A DNA stretch of 64,000 nt, from the NCBI GenBank assembly GCA_009667805.1, contig CM019063.1, forward strand, positions 356,195,307 through 356,259,306. The letters are read 5' to 3'. The stretch is from Leptobrachium leishanense (taxonomy: Eukaryota; Chordata; Amphibia; Anura; Megophryidae). Positions 44,896 to 56,535 of this stretch are shown here, one piece after another; within the stretch, counting starts at the first letter, position 1; the number at the start of each line of letters is the position of its first letter. A program made the position numbers and the translations under genes. A model generated the notes under the pieces. That model made no database searches, was not told where the DNA came from, and saw only the letters and a list, made by a program, of their open reading frames with translations.

Positions 44896-47800
44896 AGGAG
44901 CGAACTAGGTGCCCAATGGTTGAAAACCGCTCCAAAATTAAAACCGAACGGCAGAGAAGGCCCAGAGTCTTTCCAACTGCTGAGCCTGCCAGGACTGAGA
45001 GTTATTCCTTTAGTGTCCGGTCCTATGTCATGGGGAAGCAATGCACACCCAAAACCTACACGGGCCAAGAAGGCAGCCAGGGTACAGCGAACTGGGTCAA
45101 AACTTCCTGCTACTACGACAAAGTTTCCTGACCAACTGATCGGTCCCTCTCCCATCGTTCCAATCCAAGTGGAGGGAGTCTACACTAAAGCTCTGTTAGA
45201 TCAACGTCACTTGAGCCCCTGAGTCTATCGAGACTTCTACGAAAAGCACGTGAAGCACATACCTCTACAGAAATTAAAGGACCTTGAGATCTGGGGTATC
45301 GGAACTGAGAAACTTCCCTATGATGGATATCTACAGGTGAAGTTAGAAATCGGATCTGAAGTCATCGGACAGTCTGGAGGTTGTGATGCATTGGCCATTG
45401 TGTGTCCTCGGCCTTCAGGGGCCAACAGAAGCTCTATGATAGTGGGGATGAATATTGATCTGGTGCGACGTCTGACTCCTATTGGAAGAAGGTTCTACCA
45501 GGGGAGTACACCCGCTGTTACGTCCAGTCTATCAGCGAATGGTCGAAGAACAGAGGGCACCTGCCAAAGTGGGGCACCTGTGGAGATTGGGAGGAACACA
45601 GAAGGTTCTGCAATCAGGAGAAGTGGTGAGTTTCCGGGCTTCAGTCAAGTTGAACGGATCACAACCAGGTCCCTATGTGGTACTGGAAACGGATTTCAAT
45701 CATGGGAATGAAGCCGGAGTAGAAGTAATCCCTGAAATAATCTCCACCAGAGCTTTGAAACGGACACGAGGACGAGTCTCGGTTAGTGTATGTAATGTAT
45801 CTGATTCTCCAGTGATCCTGAAAGCACGAATGCCCATCGGGCAAGTAGCGTCCGCTACGCCTCTCTCCCCTACTGATTTAGGAGGGGGAGTGAACAAAGA
45901 TTCCAGCTGAAAGGTTCTATCCTAAGGACGCTCTCATCTCATCTGAATGGAAGAAACGTCTTTAGTCCCAGATCCTAAAATGGAGGGACTTGTTCTCGAA
46001 GGAGGAGTTCGACGTGGGTCTAGCTAAGAGTACTGAGCATCGCATTCAACTACAGGAAGATAAGCGGTTTCAAGAAAGGTCAAGACGAGTTCCGCTGGGA
46101 GACTTGGATGATCTAAGAGAACAGCTGAATGAACTACAAAGGACTAAGGTGATTAAAGAGTCCAGGAGTCCGTACGCCTCTCCAATAGTGATGGTTCGGA
46201 AGAAGAATGGTTCTATTCGTGTTTGTATATAGACTATCGCACGCTAAATCAGAGAACCATTCCAGATCAATATGCCACTCCTCGGATAGAAGATGCCTTA
46301 CAGTGTTTGTCTGGAGCAAAATGGTTTAGTGTACTAGACCTGCGAAGTGGGTATCATGAGATACCAATGCATCCTGAAGACAAAGAGAAGACTGCGTTCA
46401 TCTGCCCATTGGGGTTCTTTGAGTTCAACAGAATGCCTCAAGGCCTTACGGGGGCTCCCGCCACGTTCCAACGGTTAATGGAGAAGACAGTCGGGGACAT
46501 GAATCTGATCGAAGTGTTGGTGTATCTGGATGATATTATTGTGTTCGGGAAGACTTTGGAAGAACATGAGCAACGGTTGGAGAAGGTCTTGAAGCGGCTC
46601 CATGAAGAGGGGTTGAAACGGTCTCTGGAGAAGTGTCAATTTTATTTACCCTCCGTTACGCATCTGGGACATGGTTTCAGCAGAAGGCGTTTCGACGGAT
46701 CCTCGAAAGTTGGAAGCCATAGCATCCTGGCCTAGACCCCGAAACGTTACTGAACTTAGATCTTTCCTGGGGTTCTGCTCATATTACCGAAGATTTGTAG
46801 GAGGATTTGCCAAGATAGCTCAACCCCTGAACAAGCTCCTACAGAAGGAAGACGCAGGAGAAGGCCCCAAGGCCTCTGATCGAAGTTCGTCGGCTCCGGG
46901 GCCAAGGAAGGCTCGAGAATCCATCCAAGAAGAATGGACTAATCAATGCGAAAGTGCTTTCATGAAGCTGAAAGAGAGTCTAACTCGAGCTCCTGTCCTG
47001 GCTTACGCTGACCCTCATAAGCCGTACGAATTGCATGTGGATGCCAGCAGAGAAGGTCTAGGGGGGAGTCCTATACCAAGAATATGGTGGATTATTGAGG
47101 CCTGTGGCGTATGTGAGCTGAAGCCTTACACCTTCAGAAAGAACTATCCTACTCACAAGTTGGAGTTCCTAGCATTGAAGTGGGCGGTAGTAGACAAGCT
47201 GAAAGATTATCTGTATGGAGCCGAATTTGTGATAAAGACTGACAACAAACCTCTTACATATGTCCTTACTACTGCGAAGCTGGATGCAACGGGACATCAG
47301 TGGTTGGCCGCTCTCTCAGGGTTTTGGTTCTGCCTGAAGTATCGCCCTGGAGTGAATAATCGAGATGCAGATTCTTTGTCGAGAAGGCCCTACACTACAG
47401 AATGGACTCCCTTAACTCCAGATGGGGTGCTCCTACGGTGGCGAAGGTTTTGATGGAAAAGTTTTTTGTTCACTATGGCCTACCAAGGAGAACACACTCG
47501 GATCAGGGCATAGACTTTGAGAGCCGGCTTGTTGGGCAATTGCAGGAACTGCTAGGAGTTCAGAAGACCCGAACTACACCATATCACCCTCAAGGTGATG
47601 CTCAACCCGAAAGGTTTAATCGCACGCTGCTAAATATGTTGGGGACATTGTCAGAGAGAAGCAGAGCTGGAGTCGTCACATAGTACGGAGAGTGACGCTA
47701 CTGGATACTCACCGTACCGTCTTAGGTTCGGAAGGGAAGCTCGACTGCCGGTTGATTTGGCGTTTGGGCTATCTCTGGATCAGAGGTCTGTGACCTCTCA

Positions 47801-48710
47801 TAGAAATTATGTGGATAGACTTCGGAAGAATTTGGCCTCTGCATTTGAACAAGCCCAGTTGACCTCAGGGAACAGAGGAATAAACAAAACTACGACTTGA
47901 AAGTTCGGATACAGGATCTACAACCCGGTGATAGGGTTTTGTTGAAGAACTTGGGTGTTTCTGCAAGGCATAAGTTCGCGGATAGATGGAGTTCAAGTCT
48001 ACATTGTCTGCAAGCAACTGCCGGGTCTGCCAGTTTACTAGATCCGACTGGAAAGGCCGGGCCTCTAAAAAACTGGCACCGAAATCATCTGTTGCCTTTG
48101 AGGGAGGCTGTGAGGATACCAGTTGGAGACGAATTTCCTCTGCCGAACCCGCTTGCTCCACGTTTGACTCCTGTTACTCGGTCTCAGCAGACACAGGTTG
48201 TCGAAGAGAGTGAAAGGGATAGTGAGGAAGGAAGTTTTTTTCTGGACTGGGTGCGCTCGCCTGAGCCTGAAGAGGTCATTCCAGTTTCCAAACGGTGGGA
48301 AAGTAACCTGAGGCCTGAGGCTCCTGAATTCCAATAGGAAGTTCCCGAAACTTTGGATATTCCTGTAGTTCCCAAAAATGTGTCTTTAGATTATAGTTTT
48401 ATGCCTTCACTGGAAGGATCATATTCCGAAGAGATGTCTGTTCCAGTGGTGGATGAAAGAACTGAACCCGTACCTGTAGTACTTCCACCTGAAGGAGCTG
48501 ATTGAGCCAGAGTCAAAATGTTCTATCCGACCCCCTCAGAGACTTACCTACGACTCACCAGGACATAGCACTGAAGAGGCTGTTACCACAGTGCGAAGGT
48601 TGCCCGAAGTGTCTGCTATGTTAGCTGAGGTAGTCAGGAGCAGGAGTCAACTTGAAGACGTATATCTGACCCATTGTAGGTTTGCTACTGAGCCTATATA
48701 TATTGCCTAA
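44892..48710 (+). pseudogene. Pol of Gypsy element 2, heavily broken
   Basis: Protease, RT with VYLDD (about 46520), RNase H with [12 protein letters not shown] (about 47033) and the second half of the integrase (HSDQG, then TPYHPQGDAQPERFNRTLLN) are recognisable. The protease active-site segment is inverted at 45202-45222. About 700 bp present in element 1 are missing at about 47428, removing the integrase zinc region and first catalytic aspartate. Further frameshifts lie near 45480, 45890, 46215, 46670, 47065, 47655 and 47990. The acidic tail persists to 48710. Confidence 0.88.
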
Positions 48711-48780
48711 TGTAATGTTAAAATATTATGTAAATGTTACACCTCCTTGGAGAGACCCAAGAGTTCTAGGAGGGGGAGAG

Positions 48781-49703
48781 TGTAGCGCTGTTTAAAAAAC
48801 TCTATGTATTGCTCGGGTTTGGCCACCAGAGGGAGACAAGCACAATGTAAAGTATACTGGACACAACGGGACTACATTTTCCATCCTGCTTTGCGGCGGG
48901 GACAGGAAGTGGGTGGGAGAGAGCGAAAGACATCCGCAGCCTCGTCCGAAGGAGAGCCAGTGTGAGCCGAGCGACGAAAGGTGGAAGACACACGTGAGAC
49001 TGCCAGAGATTGAGACCAGGCCGGAGAGCAGGAGCTGCCTTGTGTGTGCTGAGAATCAGACAGTACTGGTGGAGACCTATCCACACATTGCTGAGAGGTT
49101 TTGCGCAGACACAACGTTCCGGTTTGGACCCCGAGTAAGGAGACCGCGATGATCCACTGGGAGTGCAGGCGGTAGGCCGTAATTCTCATTACCGAAATCG
49201 GAGAAGCAGATCCAGTGGCACAGAGTTCCAGTATAGTCAAGCGGAGAGAGATCCTTGATCGGACAGCGGAACAGATTTTCTAGTGGATGGGTGAGAGGCC
49301 TTCCAGGCCACTGTCCAAGTTTAAACAAAGCACACTGCAGTATTGTTTAAATCTACAGGGCCCCAACGTAACTAGTCGAAGAATTGCTCAATCCATTCAC
49401 TGGCCAGTTGAATATAATACCTGGGTACCTGAATCACACACACCTTTTTGGGACATTACTTTTACAGGATTTACACTCCAGAAACGAAGGGGTTAAACTT
49501 TCCTTTTGCCGCCGCGTGTTTTTCTCGCATTACGAAATCCTGTCGTTCATATACCGTATTCACATTATATATGCCGCTTTATTGGGATCAGTAAAGTATA
49601 TAATCTATAAAATCCACAACAGTGCTGGTGTATATTTATTCCCTAGTGCGGTGAGACTAACCCGAGGTTAAATTCAGCGGCTCCTCCGGGAGTGAGCGCT
49701 ACA
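48781..49703 (+). repeat. 3' LTR of Gypsy element 2
   Basis: It runs from TGTAGCGCTG to AGCGCTACA. It carries the 24 bp segment at 49568-49591 in the opposite orientation to the 5' LTR, so the AATAAA there reads TTTATT. Confidence 0.92.
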
Positions 49704-49707
49704 CTTG

Positions 49708-50769
49708 TAAATCGACTCGATTGGTCTACTAGTTGTTAAGCCTGCCTGGAGGGCAGTCTATTGTTGTTGTCAGCTCAGAATTCGTGTCCACATATTTGCT
49801 TTTAAATGTCTAAGAGTACCTCCATATATAAATGCGTTTGTAACACGTCCATCACCTTCCCGTCTGCAACGGGAGGGCCGAGTGAGCAGCTGTGATGGTA
49901 TGTGCGCAGCTGACAGCGTATTACAAAAGGCATTTATACATTAGAGCAGGCTCCTCTTCCCTCTTAGATTCTAAGCTCAAGGGAGCAGGCTCCTCTTTTC
50001 CCTTCGATTGTAAACTCATGGGAACAGGACCCCTTAGAGAGTGCCAGCAGTGGCAGTGACCGGCAGGGGGCCAGAGTTACCTCGAGAATAAGGATGGGGT
50101 GCAGCCAGTAGGGGCCCACAGGAGGACAGACGGTCAGCGGAGGCCATACAGCACAGCAGTGGACGCCTCGGACCTCAGTGTTCCAGTGCGCACATCCAGC
50201 TTTGCTGGATGCGCCCGCATCCGGTGACAGACGGGAACGTTTTTATTTAGAGATACTGGTACATTACCATGCACACCAACGTTTTTTCAGCAGCTTGTAA
50301 TTGATTTTATTTTTATTGCAAAATCTATTTTTACTCATTTGTACTGGCACATTATGTATCCCTTTAGATTCCAGTTCATCATTAATTAGCTGCTGCCATT
50401 TTATTGCAGCCAGATTGGCATTACATTGCAGCTCCACAAAGTTCTGAATCAGGGCACATAATTAAACCAGAAGAGACGGACATGTACAGCCATCATGACC
50501 AGACCCACATGATGTCATTTGCATGTGCGTTGGGATCCGCGGTGGCCATTTTGGATCTCAAGACCGCTTGTTTTTCACTTTCAGTTTCTCCTTAATACGA
50601 CCACTATTTAAAAATGCCACAGCAGTGGACCCTGGACTATCACACTAACTGAAGAAGCTGTTTCAACCACGAAACACATCTTCGTGTTGCCCACTTGTTT
50701 TTATGCTTCTATTCATTTGCTCTATTGATTTTATTTACTTGAATTTGTTGTAACCAAGAGTAAACCATT
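49708..50769. other. Unassigned, with short repeat motifs and a possible PLE end
   Basis: AAGCCTGCCTGGAGGGCAGTC (49738-49758) resembles the PLE2 tail at about 8025-8045. TTAGATTCTAAGCTCAAGGG and a related copy, near 49965 and 50003, are dispersed-repeat motifs. A CTGAAGAAGC...CGAAACAC segment (50649-50676) looks like a degenerate PLE hammerhead with a weak stem II. No gene is seen. Confidence 0.4.
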
Positions 50770-50773
50770 TTAA

Positions 50774-51178
50774 CCTCCCTGGCGGTGTTCCTGAGTGTGT
50801 CTCGGGGCTAAATTTCATCGCTGAGAGCAGTAACCCTGAAACACACTCAGGCTGTATACATTACCTCTCCCTGCGCTCCCTCGATCTCTGCAGTATCCGC
50901 CGTCGATCGTGACCTCATACTTCCTGCATTCCTTCTTACGAGGAGGAAACCAGGAAGTAATGAGGTTGCGTTCGCCGGAGGAGGCAGCTGGGGACATCAA
51001 GGGGGCGCAGGGAGAGGTGATGTATCCAGCGGCATCCCAATTGTTGCTGGGGGTTACCGCTTCCAACATAGGAATTTAACCCCGAGCCACACCCGGGATG
51101 CCACATGGGGGGGGGGGGGGAAATAAAAAAAAAAGTTTTTAGACTGGGAATTTCAAAATAAATTGACTGCCAGGGAGG
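50774..51178. mobile_element. piggyBac-type MITE, 405 bp
   Basis: TTAA sites lie at 50770-50773 and 51179-51182. The terminal inverted repeats are CCTCCCTGGCGG and TGCCAGGGAGG. The interior includes a run of G and a run of A near 51110-51135. It has no transposase and interrupts the unassigned repeat that carries the hammerhead-like remnant at 50649. Confidence 0.9.
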
Positions 51179-51182
51179 TTAA

Positions 51183-52380
51183 ATAACCTATTTGGTGAAC
51201 GGTTTACCATGGTTACACTGACTCAGTGGTTACTATCCACCAGTGGAGGAACCACACTCCCCCAGGACCTTATAGAACCCTCATCCGGCAGAGGACAAAA
51301 ACACCTGGACCCACGCTGAGAGGAGAGCACATGGCCTGGTAAAGCGGATTACTCCAGCCACCCTTCACACAGAAGGGAGATCTGGCGTTCCCTACAGTGA
51401 TGCCAGCTGCCCATCCATCATCCGACTTGAGACACCAGCACATGCGAGTGCATCCTACCATTCCTTATTTACCATTTTAGAATGTTATTGCACTATTTTC
51501 CGCAATTGTGCTTTGAGTTACAAAAAGAACCACACTACGAGGACTGAGGATTCCCTGATCAAAACAACCCTCCTTGTTGGGTCTCACTGAACCTCAGACT
51601 GGTTTTGAAAGAAGCACTGGACTCACATTTTCCATTGTTATTCTATTTGTATGGTGGTTAGGGATATACCACCGACTGAAGGAGATAATCCTTTAAAATT
51701 ACTGCTTTACCTCATATAGCAATTGACTACACATGTTTTTGGATTAACAGAATTCTGTGTGTGCTTTATTTTTGCAATTATTACCCCACCCTTTTTTGTA
51801 CACATTGAGATTCTGTGGACTCCGTTTCTGTGGCGAAAGGTGTTATTAACCCTTGTGTAACCTTTGAGTTCTTGTTTGCAGTTACAAGTATTATTCCCTC
51901 CATATACACACTATTGTGATCAAGTCATGCTTGAGAGAGTATAACTCTTCAGGGCTGGAAACTATACTGAGCAAAATCAAAGAATTGAACAATAAGAAGC
52001 CAAGCAGAAGGGGGGGGGGTAGGATGGGTGTCGTAAATACCAAAAGGTTAAAAAACAGGACAGATCATAGACAGGGCCTGATTAAGAGAATCATATGCCT
52101 GGTGCTGAGTATTTGTGTGCCTTTTTATAGAAATGAAAAACGCAAAGCATTTGTTAAATATTTTATTTACTGAAGGGCTTTCACGATTAGAGTGTCGAGC
52201 AGTGCCAGTCGAAGACATTGAGCTGCCTGGATCCAAGGATGGAATGCTGCACCCCCCAAAAAAATATATAAAGTCCCACACCGATCAGAGTTCAAAGGCA
52301 GTAACACTTTGAAATGTGCTGTGTGTACGAGTGTATCACAGCTCTACAGCAATCAACGCACAGTAATGTATACTGTATGA
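51183..52380. other. No gene or recognised element
   Basis: Ordinary-composition sequence continues the repeat interrupted by the 50.77 kb MITE. A run of nine G lies near 52009. Open frames are short and show no family signature. Confidence 0.45.
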
Positions 52381-52760
52381 GTGTCAGAGCCCACGCAGTC
52401 ACAAATCATATCCCCACAGTGGCACATCCATTTACCCCTCCAGTCACACACATCCATGTACCCACACATGGTGTCCAATATCCACATACCCAGGGTCAAA
52501 CATCCACACGCAGTGTCACATGCACACATCCAAATCCAGTGTCACACACCCACATACGCAGCCAGTGTCACGCATCTGCATAACACATATGCATCTACAT
52601 GCAGTGTCACAAATGAGACATCCACACAGTGTCACACTTCCTCACACAGTGTCACACATCTGCATAACACACATCCACACACCGTGTCACATACCCACAT
52701 TCAAACACATCCATACACAGTTTCACATTATTATATTTAACTTGCACATCCATAAACTCA
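52380..52760. repeat. Degenerate CA-rich minisatellite
   Basis: There are about 15 loose copies of a CACAGTGTCACACATCCAC-like unit (20-28 bp), with variable spacers such as CTGCATAACACA. Open frames rich in His, Thr and Ser are repeat translations. Confidence 0.8.
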
Positions 52761-53689
52761 CATGCTGGGCTTAACACTGCAGGTGCTGGCCCAGCCTTCA
52801 GAGAGCTCCGGGCAGTGAGTGCAGGCGTCAGGCTGGCCTAGATGGTGTATGAATCAGCACCAGAGGGAGGCCTCGGCCGAACAGCTGCTGCAAGTTCTGG
52901 CCAATCGGCTGTTGCAAGCCACAGCCGAACAGATTCTCTTCCATGAGTCTTGAAATCTTTGCTGTAGGCCTATTTAACGTAGGGGAGGACTGAGCAGCCG
53001 CTCCATGCCTCTTCCTTAATCGAGCCCTGATCATGGGCTCAAAACAAAAGCATCACGATGTGCATGAGGAAATGGGGATACAACTTTAAAAATAAATACA
53101 TAAATGGAGTCACCTTTATTGTGTTCATTTTTAAATTTCAAATGTCTTGCGTTCATGAGAGTCTTTAAAATTTCCTTTGAGGATTTTAATTCTGAGGTTG
53201 TGGATGGAGTGGTCTGTCAGATTAAAAAGGGATATCCCGCCAGTGTACAATACTTATTTTCCTGATGGTTCTTTAAGACTGCCCCTTTTGCTTTGCTTTT
53301 TATTGTCAATTTCCATTTTGCCCAGTATAGCTTCCAGATCTGAAGGAGAGGGATACTCTTGAAAGGTCTTTTAAAATTTAACGGTAGTCCAAAATAAAAA
53401 AAATATATCACTGCATACGGCTATACTCTGGTGATCTATCGCAATGTATCTACTTTCATTTCTCTGCTCAAGCTTGTCCATCTGTATTCATGCAAACAAA
53501 CTTTTCAATCTGTAGGTTTGGGTCGACCAAACCCATACATGTAAAAAAGCAATACATTAGACAAGCCCAAATGGGCTCACTCCATGATCTCCCAACTGTC
53601 ATTTCCTGCTCCTCTTCCCAGTCAGCCCTCCTGCAACCTACCACTTCACTTACCCTATTCACCCTTACCTAATGGGGTCACCCCGCTTA
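52761..53689. other. No gene or recognised element
   Basis: No family motif or long open frame stands out. A GCCGAACAG-type imperfect repeat occurs near 52875-52935. Confidence 0.4.
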
Positions 53690-53812
53690 GATTGTAAACA
53701 TCGAGTAGGATCCTCCCTCTTTCTGTGCAACGTATGTATTTGTTATTCTGTCTCTCCCATTGTACAGCGCTAAGCAATTTGTTGTGGCTTTATAAATACT
53801 TGTAACCAACAT
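53690..53812 (+). mobile_element. Dispersed SINE-like 3' segment
   Basis: The stretch from TTAGATTGTAAACATCGAGT to TTGTACAGCGCTAAGCAATT, then GGCTTTATAAATACTTGT, follows a motif order common in vertebrate interspersed repeats (a RGATTGTAAGCTC block, then TGTACAGCGCTG, then GCTTTATAAATA). The family name is not certain. Confidence 0.5.
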
Positions 53813-54063
53813 AGAAACGTGGTCCACCAGGACCAGCACTTAATAAAAAAGCCCGGTCTCCCAGATTTTTTAACTGTAGTACTATGGGCATGGGAAACAG
53901 TTTTGATAGTGGTTTACAGGTTTGAAATAAATGTGTTGAAGCATAAATATTTTTCAAAAAAAAAAAAAGTTAAAAGTCATTACCATGACCTGGTGAGGGT
54001 GTCTGGAGGATGTCAAGCTGTCTCCACATCAAATTCCTTCTACGGTCAATTTGCTGTCTACAG

Positions 54064-54300
54064 AGTAGTGATGAACCGAACACCCCCGTGTTCGGTTCGC
54101 ATTAGAAAAATTTCAAAAGTTTGAATTCGAACACAAACACGATTCGAACTCAATGCAAGTCAATGGGACTCGAACGGTCGAATTTTAGAGTGCCCTCCAA
54201 GAGGGCATATATGCAAGATATTTGCCATAAAAGGTGTATTTGGGTTCGGGTAGTGCCCTGGGGGACAGGAAACCAGTACAAAGTTTTAAAAAAAGTTTAA
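54064..54300. repeat. Unassigned dispersed repeat with GAACCGAACAC palindromic head
   Basis: GAACCGAACACCCCCGTGTTCGGTTC (54072-54097) is an inverted repeat. TTCGAACACAAACACGATTC and TCAATGGGACTCGAACGGTC motifs follow. The sequence resembles non-autonomous DNA elements of amphibians, but no matching right end was found. Confidence 0.4.
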
Positions 54301-54400
54301 CCACTTAGCTGCTAAGGACGCGCTCAGCGCGTCCTGCCAAGTGTTCCTCCTGTGCTACAGACGCACTGAGCGCGTCCGTAGCACAGGAGGCAGCAATCAG
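54301..54400. repeat. Two nested hairpins next to TTAA
   Basis: A TTAA at 54297 is followed by CCACTTAGCTGC. Two inverted repeats then follow: 54316-54334 (GGACGCG...CGCGTCC) and 54346-54390 (CCTCCTGTGCTAC and its complement around ACGCACTGAGCGCGT). Both contain GCGCTCAGCGCG-type cores. It may be the end of a piggyBac-like element, but the second TTAA was not located. Confidence 0.5.
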
Positions 54401-54539
54401 CCGGGATTCCCCCAAATCAGCATTCGGTTACCTTTCTCCAGCAATTCGGATCTCTTTGAATTACCCTGATAGTAATGATATATTTAGGATGACTGTGTGA
54501 GAGTGTGTGTGTATGCATAAGGGTAGAAGTACACATATT

Positions 54540-54544
54540 ACACA

Positions 54545-54585
<41 letters not shown>

Positions 54586-54587
54586 CA

Positions 54588-54620
<33 letters not shown>

Positions 54621-54622
54621 TT
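54540..54622. repeat. (CATA)n and (CA)n microsatellite
   Basis: About ten CATA units are followed by CA repeats. Simple repeat. Confidence 0.95.
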
Positions 54623-55800
54623 TCACGTGTTTGCGCTTTTGGGTGCACACCCTAATGCAATAGGCTGCGCACACCTATGATTCTAATATATTGCCTAATT
54701 CTAAACATTTTATGCTGGGGGTTATTCATAGTATGGAAGCGGTTGTTAGGGTGACCATGTTCAGGAACATGAGGAAGCCTCATTGAAGTTCACAACCCTA
54801 TCTAGTGCAGACCTACTTCGTGAAGTTCCTGAGACCCAAGTCTACCAAAGAGATCCCTGTCTTCCCTCTGCTCTGGGTACCATCACCCATACCGCCCACC
54901 AAACAGGTGACAGACGGGCAGCCTAAACCCTGAGGAAACAACAGGGTAACAGATTCCAGAGACCAACCACCGTCCAGACACCAAGTGAGCAGGCAAAGGG
55001 GTCAAGGCGCTAACCAATAAGAAGTGCCACATGCTTAAAGAGTTGAGCCTGGACATCGAAGGCTCCTCAATCGGTGAGTGTATAAGAATTCCACCTTTAA
55101 TACCTTTTTCACACTGATATTGTGCCATGAGAGCGCTGTCCCTTTTATTTTCCCGGTGAAGACGATAAGGCTGTCGCAAAGAAGGGCAGAAGCCACTCTC
55201 TATTTGGCTCTAGGCACTTCAATCCAGAGCCTGGACACATGAGGCTCTGGTATTCGTAAGTGCGATACCACTATCACTTTTGCACCTTTGCATTATATTG
55301 AAACAATATTGCACTATCTTCTCCTTTCTCTCCTCTGTTTTGTATATTGGAGCACACCAGTGACCATAAGAAACTTGACAAAGTGAGTAGCAATAAGAAG
55401 CCACCACCAAGGACACCAGATTTATAAGTACTTTGAAATTTGCCTTTCAGGCACAGTCCACTTAAACAGGATAACCTGAGCTAAGCCTGTTGACCTTATT
55501 GAACTTAAATTCTCCAGTACGATCAGCATCATATTGCACTTTATGCACTATATGCACCTTATTTACGAATTTGCACAATTGTGTTAGAGGTACCACAGCA
55601 CGAGAGCACTTTATATCGTGAGGAGTCACAACTATATTGTTTTGTACGATACACTCTTGAAACCTGGGAATCAATACCCTAATATCCATTACAACGTATA
55701 TTTTGCGCCGATAGAAACCACCCCAACTTGCTATTATACACCTGCACACCTCCCAAGAGTCTGCTTTCTCTCTATCTGGCAGCACCATTTGAATCATAAC
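54623..55800. other. Possible 5' region of the ERV, unresolved
   Basis: No paired LTR can be identified because the right end of the ERV lies outside the window. Two related segments occur near 55045-55090 and 55228-55272 (GAGCCTGGACA... then GGCTC... then GTAAGTG or GTGAGTG). They suggest an internal duplication in a leader region. Confidence 0.3.
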
Positions 55801-56334
55801 CGTAGAGATCAGAGCGCCCCCACTGAATCCACTCCTTTTGTTAAATTAGATAAGCACTTCAATAAGTTAATGCCCCAAAATGGCCCTGCTGAAACGCCCG
55901 CCGATTTTGTACAACGTGTTGCTGGTGGATATTTTACCACACCCTTTATAGATGGTCTTGCTGGTTGGACTACAGCCATGCATTCTTTTGATCCATTTCC
56001 AAATTCAGGAAGCTTCTCTTCCTATCATGTGTCCACAATAACAGGCTTATGTCTTGGCGACCAAAAAGCTTTCCCATATTTCCAACCTGACCCAAATTGG
56101 GATAGAAAATATATGAAAAAGTGTGGATTCACTGGTCCTCTTCATATAACCCCATTTCTAAAACTCCTAAAGATGTATCTTAGTCCCCCACCTTACAATT
56201 CCTCTCCTCCTGCCCTTTCACAACCTACTCCCAAACCCTCTTCCCTTTATCCCAGCCTTGACCCGAAGACTTTGGCAGCTGTGATTAGAACTATGAAACC
56301 ACTACTAATCCCCTGCCTTCCCCCGAAGCCCTAA
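55800..56334 (+). pseudogene. ERV gag, 5' part
   Basis: A reading frame with no family-specific motif sits upstream of, and in the right order for, the zinc-knuckle gag part at 59.9-60.95 kb. It includes PADFVQRVAGGYFTTPFIDG and a Pro/Ser-rich stretch at its end (SPPPYNSSPPALSQPTPKPS), typical of a matrix-capsid linker. It stops at 56334; ERV-like sequence continues to the LINE insertion near 56456. Start codon unknown. Confidence 0.55.
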
Positions 56335-56535
56335 CACAAAATATAGGTGTCTTAGGTGCTATCGTAGGAGTACCCCATGTTGAAACAGAATCTGACACAG
56401 AACAAGATGAAACCCTTGAATCCAGCACGATTGGCAAAATAAAACCCCTATGTCTAGAAACATAGAAAAATTTCGGCAGATAAGAACCTTTCGGCCCATC
56501 TAGTCTGCCCAATTACATGGATACTTTACCTGGAT

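Larger units (their letters stand above)
42672..49703 (+). mobile_element. Ty3/Gypsy LTR retrotransposon, element 2, degraded
   Basis: Target duplication CTTG (42668-42671 and 49704-49707) bounds a 7.0 kb element related to element 1, with the same LTR termini, tRNA-Pro-type primer site and purine tract. Gag and pol contain many frameshifts, a ~700 bp deletion across the integrase N-terminus and two micro-inversions. The 5' LTR (682 bp) is shorter than the 3' LTR (923 bp) and carries unrelated middle sequence. Confidence 0.95.

Noticed and set aside
53177..53362. Short open frames in 49.7-55.6 kb
   Set aside because: All are under about 120 codons, with no recognisable domain and no conserved context. 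They were treated as chance ORFs.
54297..54400. Complete piggyBac MITE at 54.3 kb
   Set aside because: Only one TTAA and one end are visible, so it was listed only as hairpins next to a TTAA.
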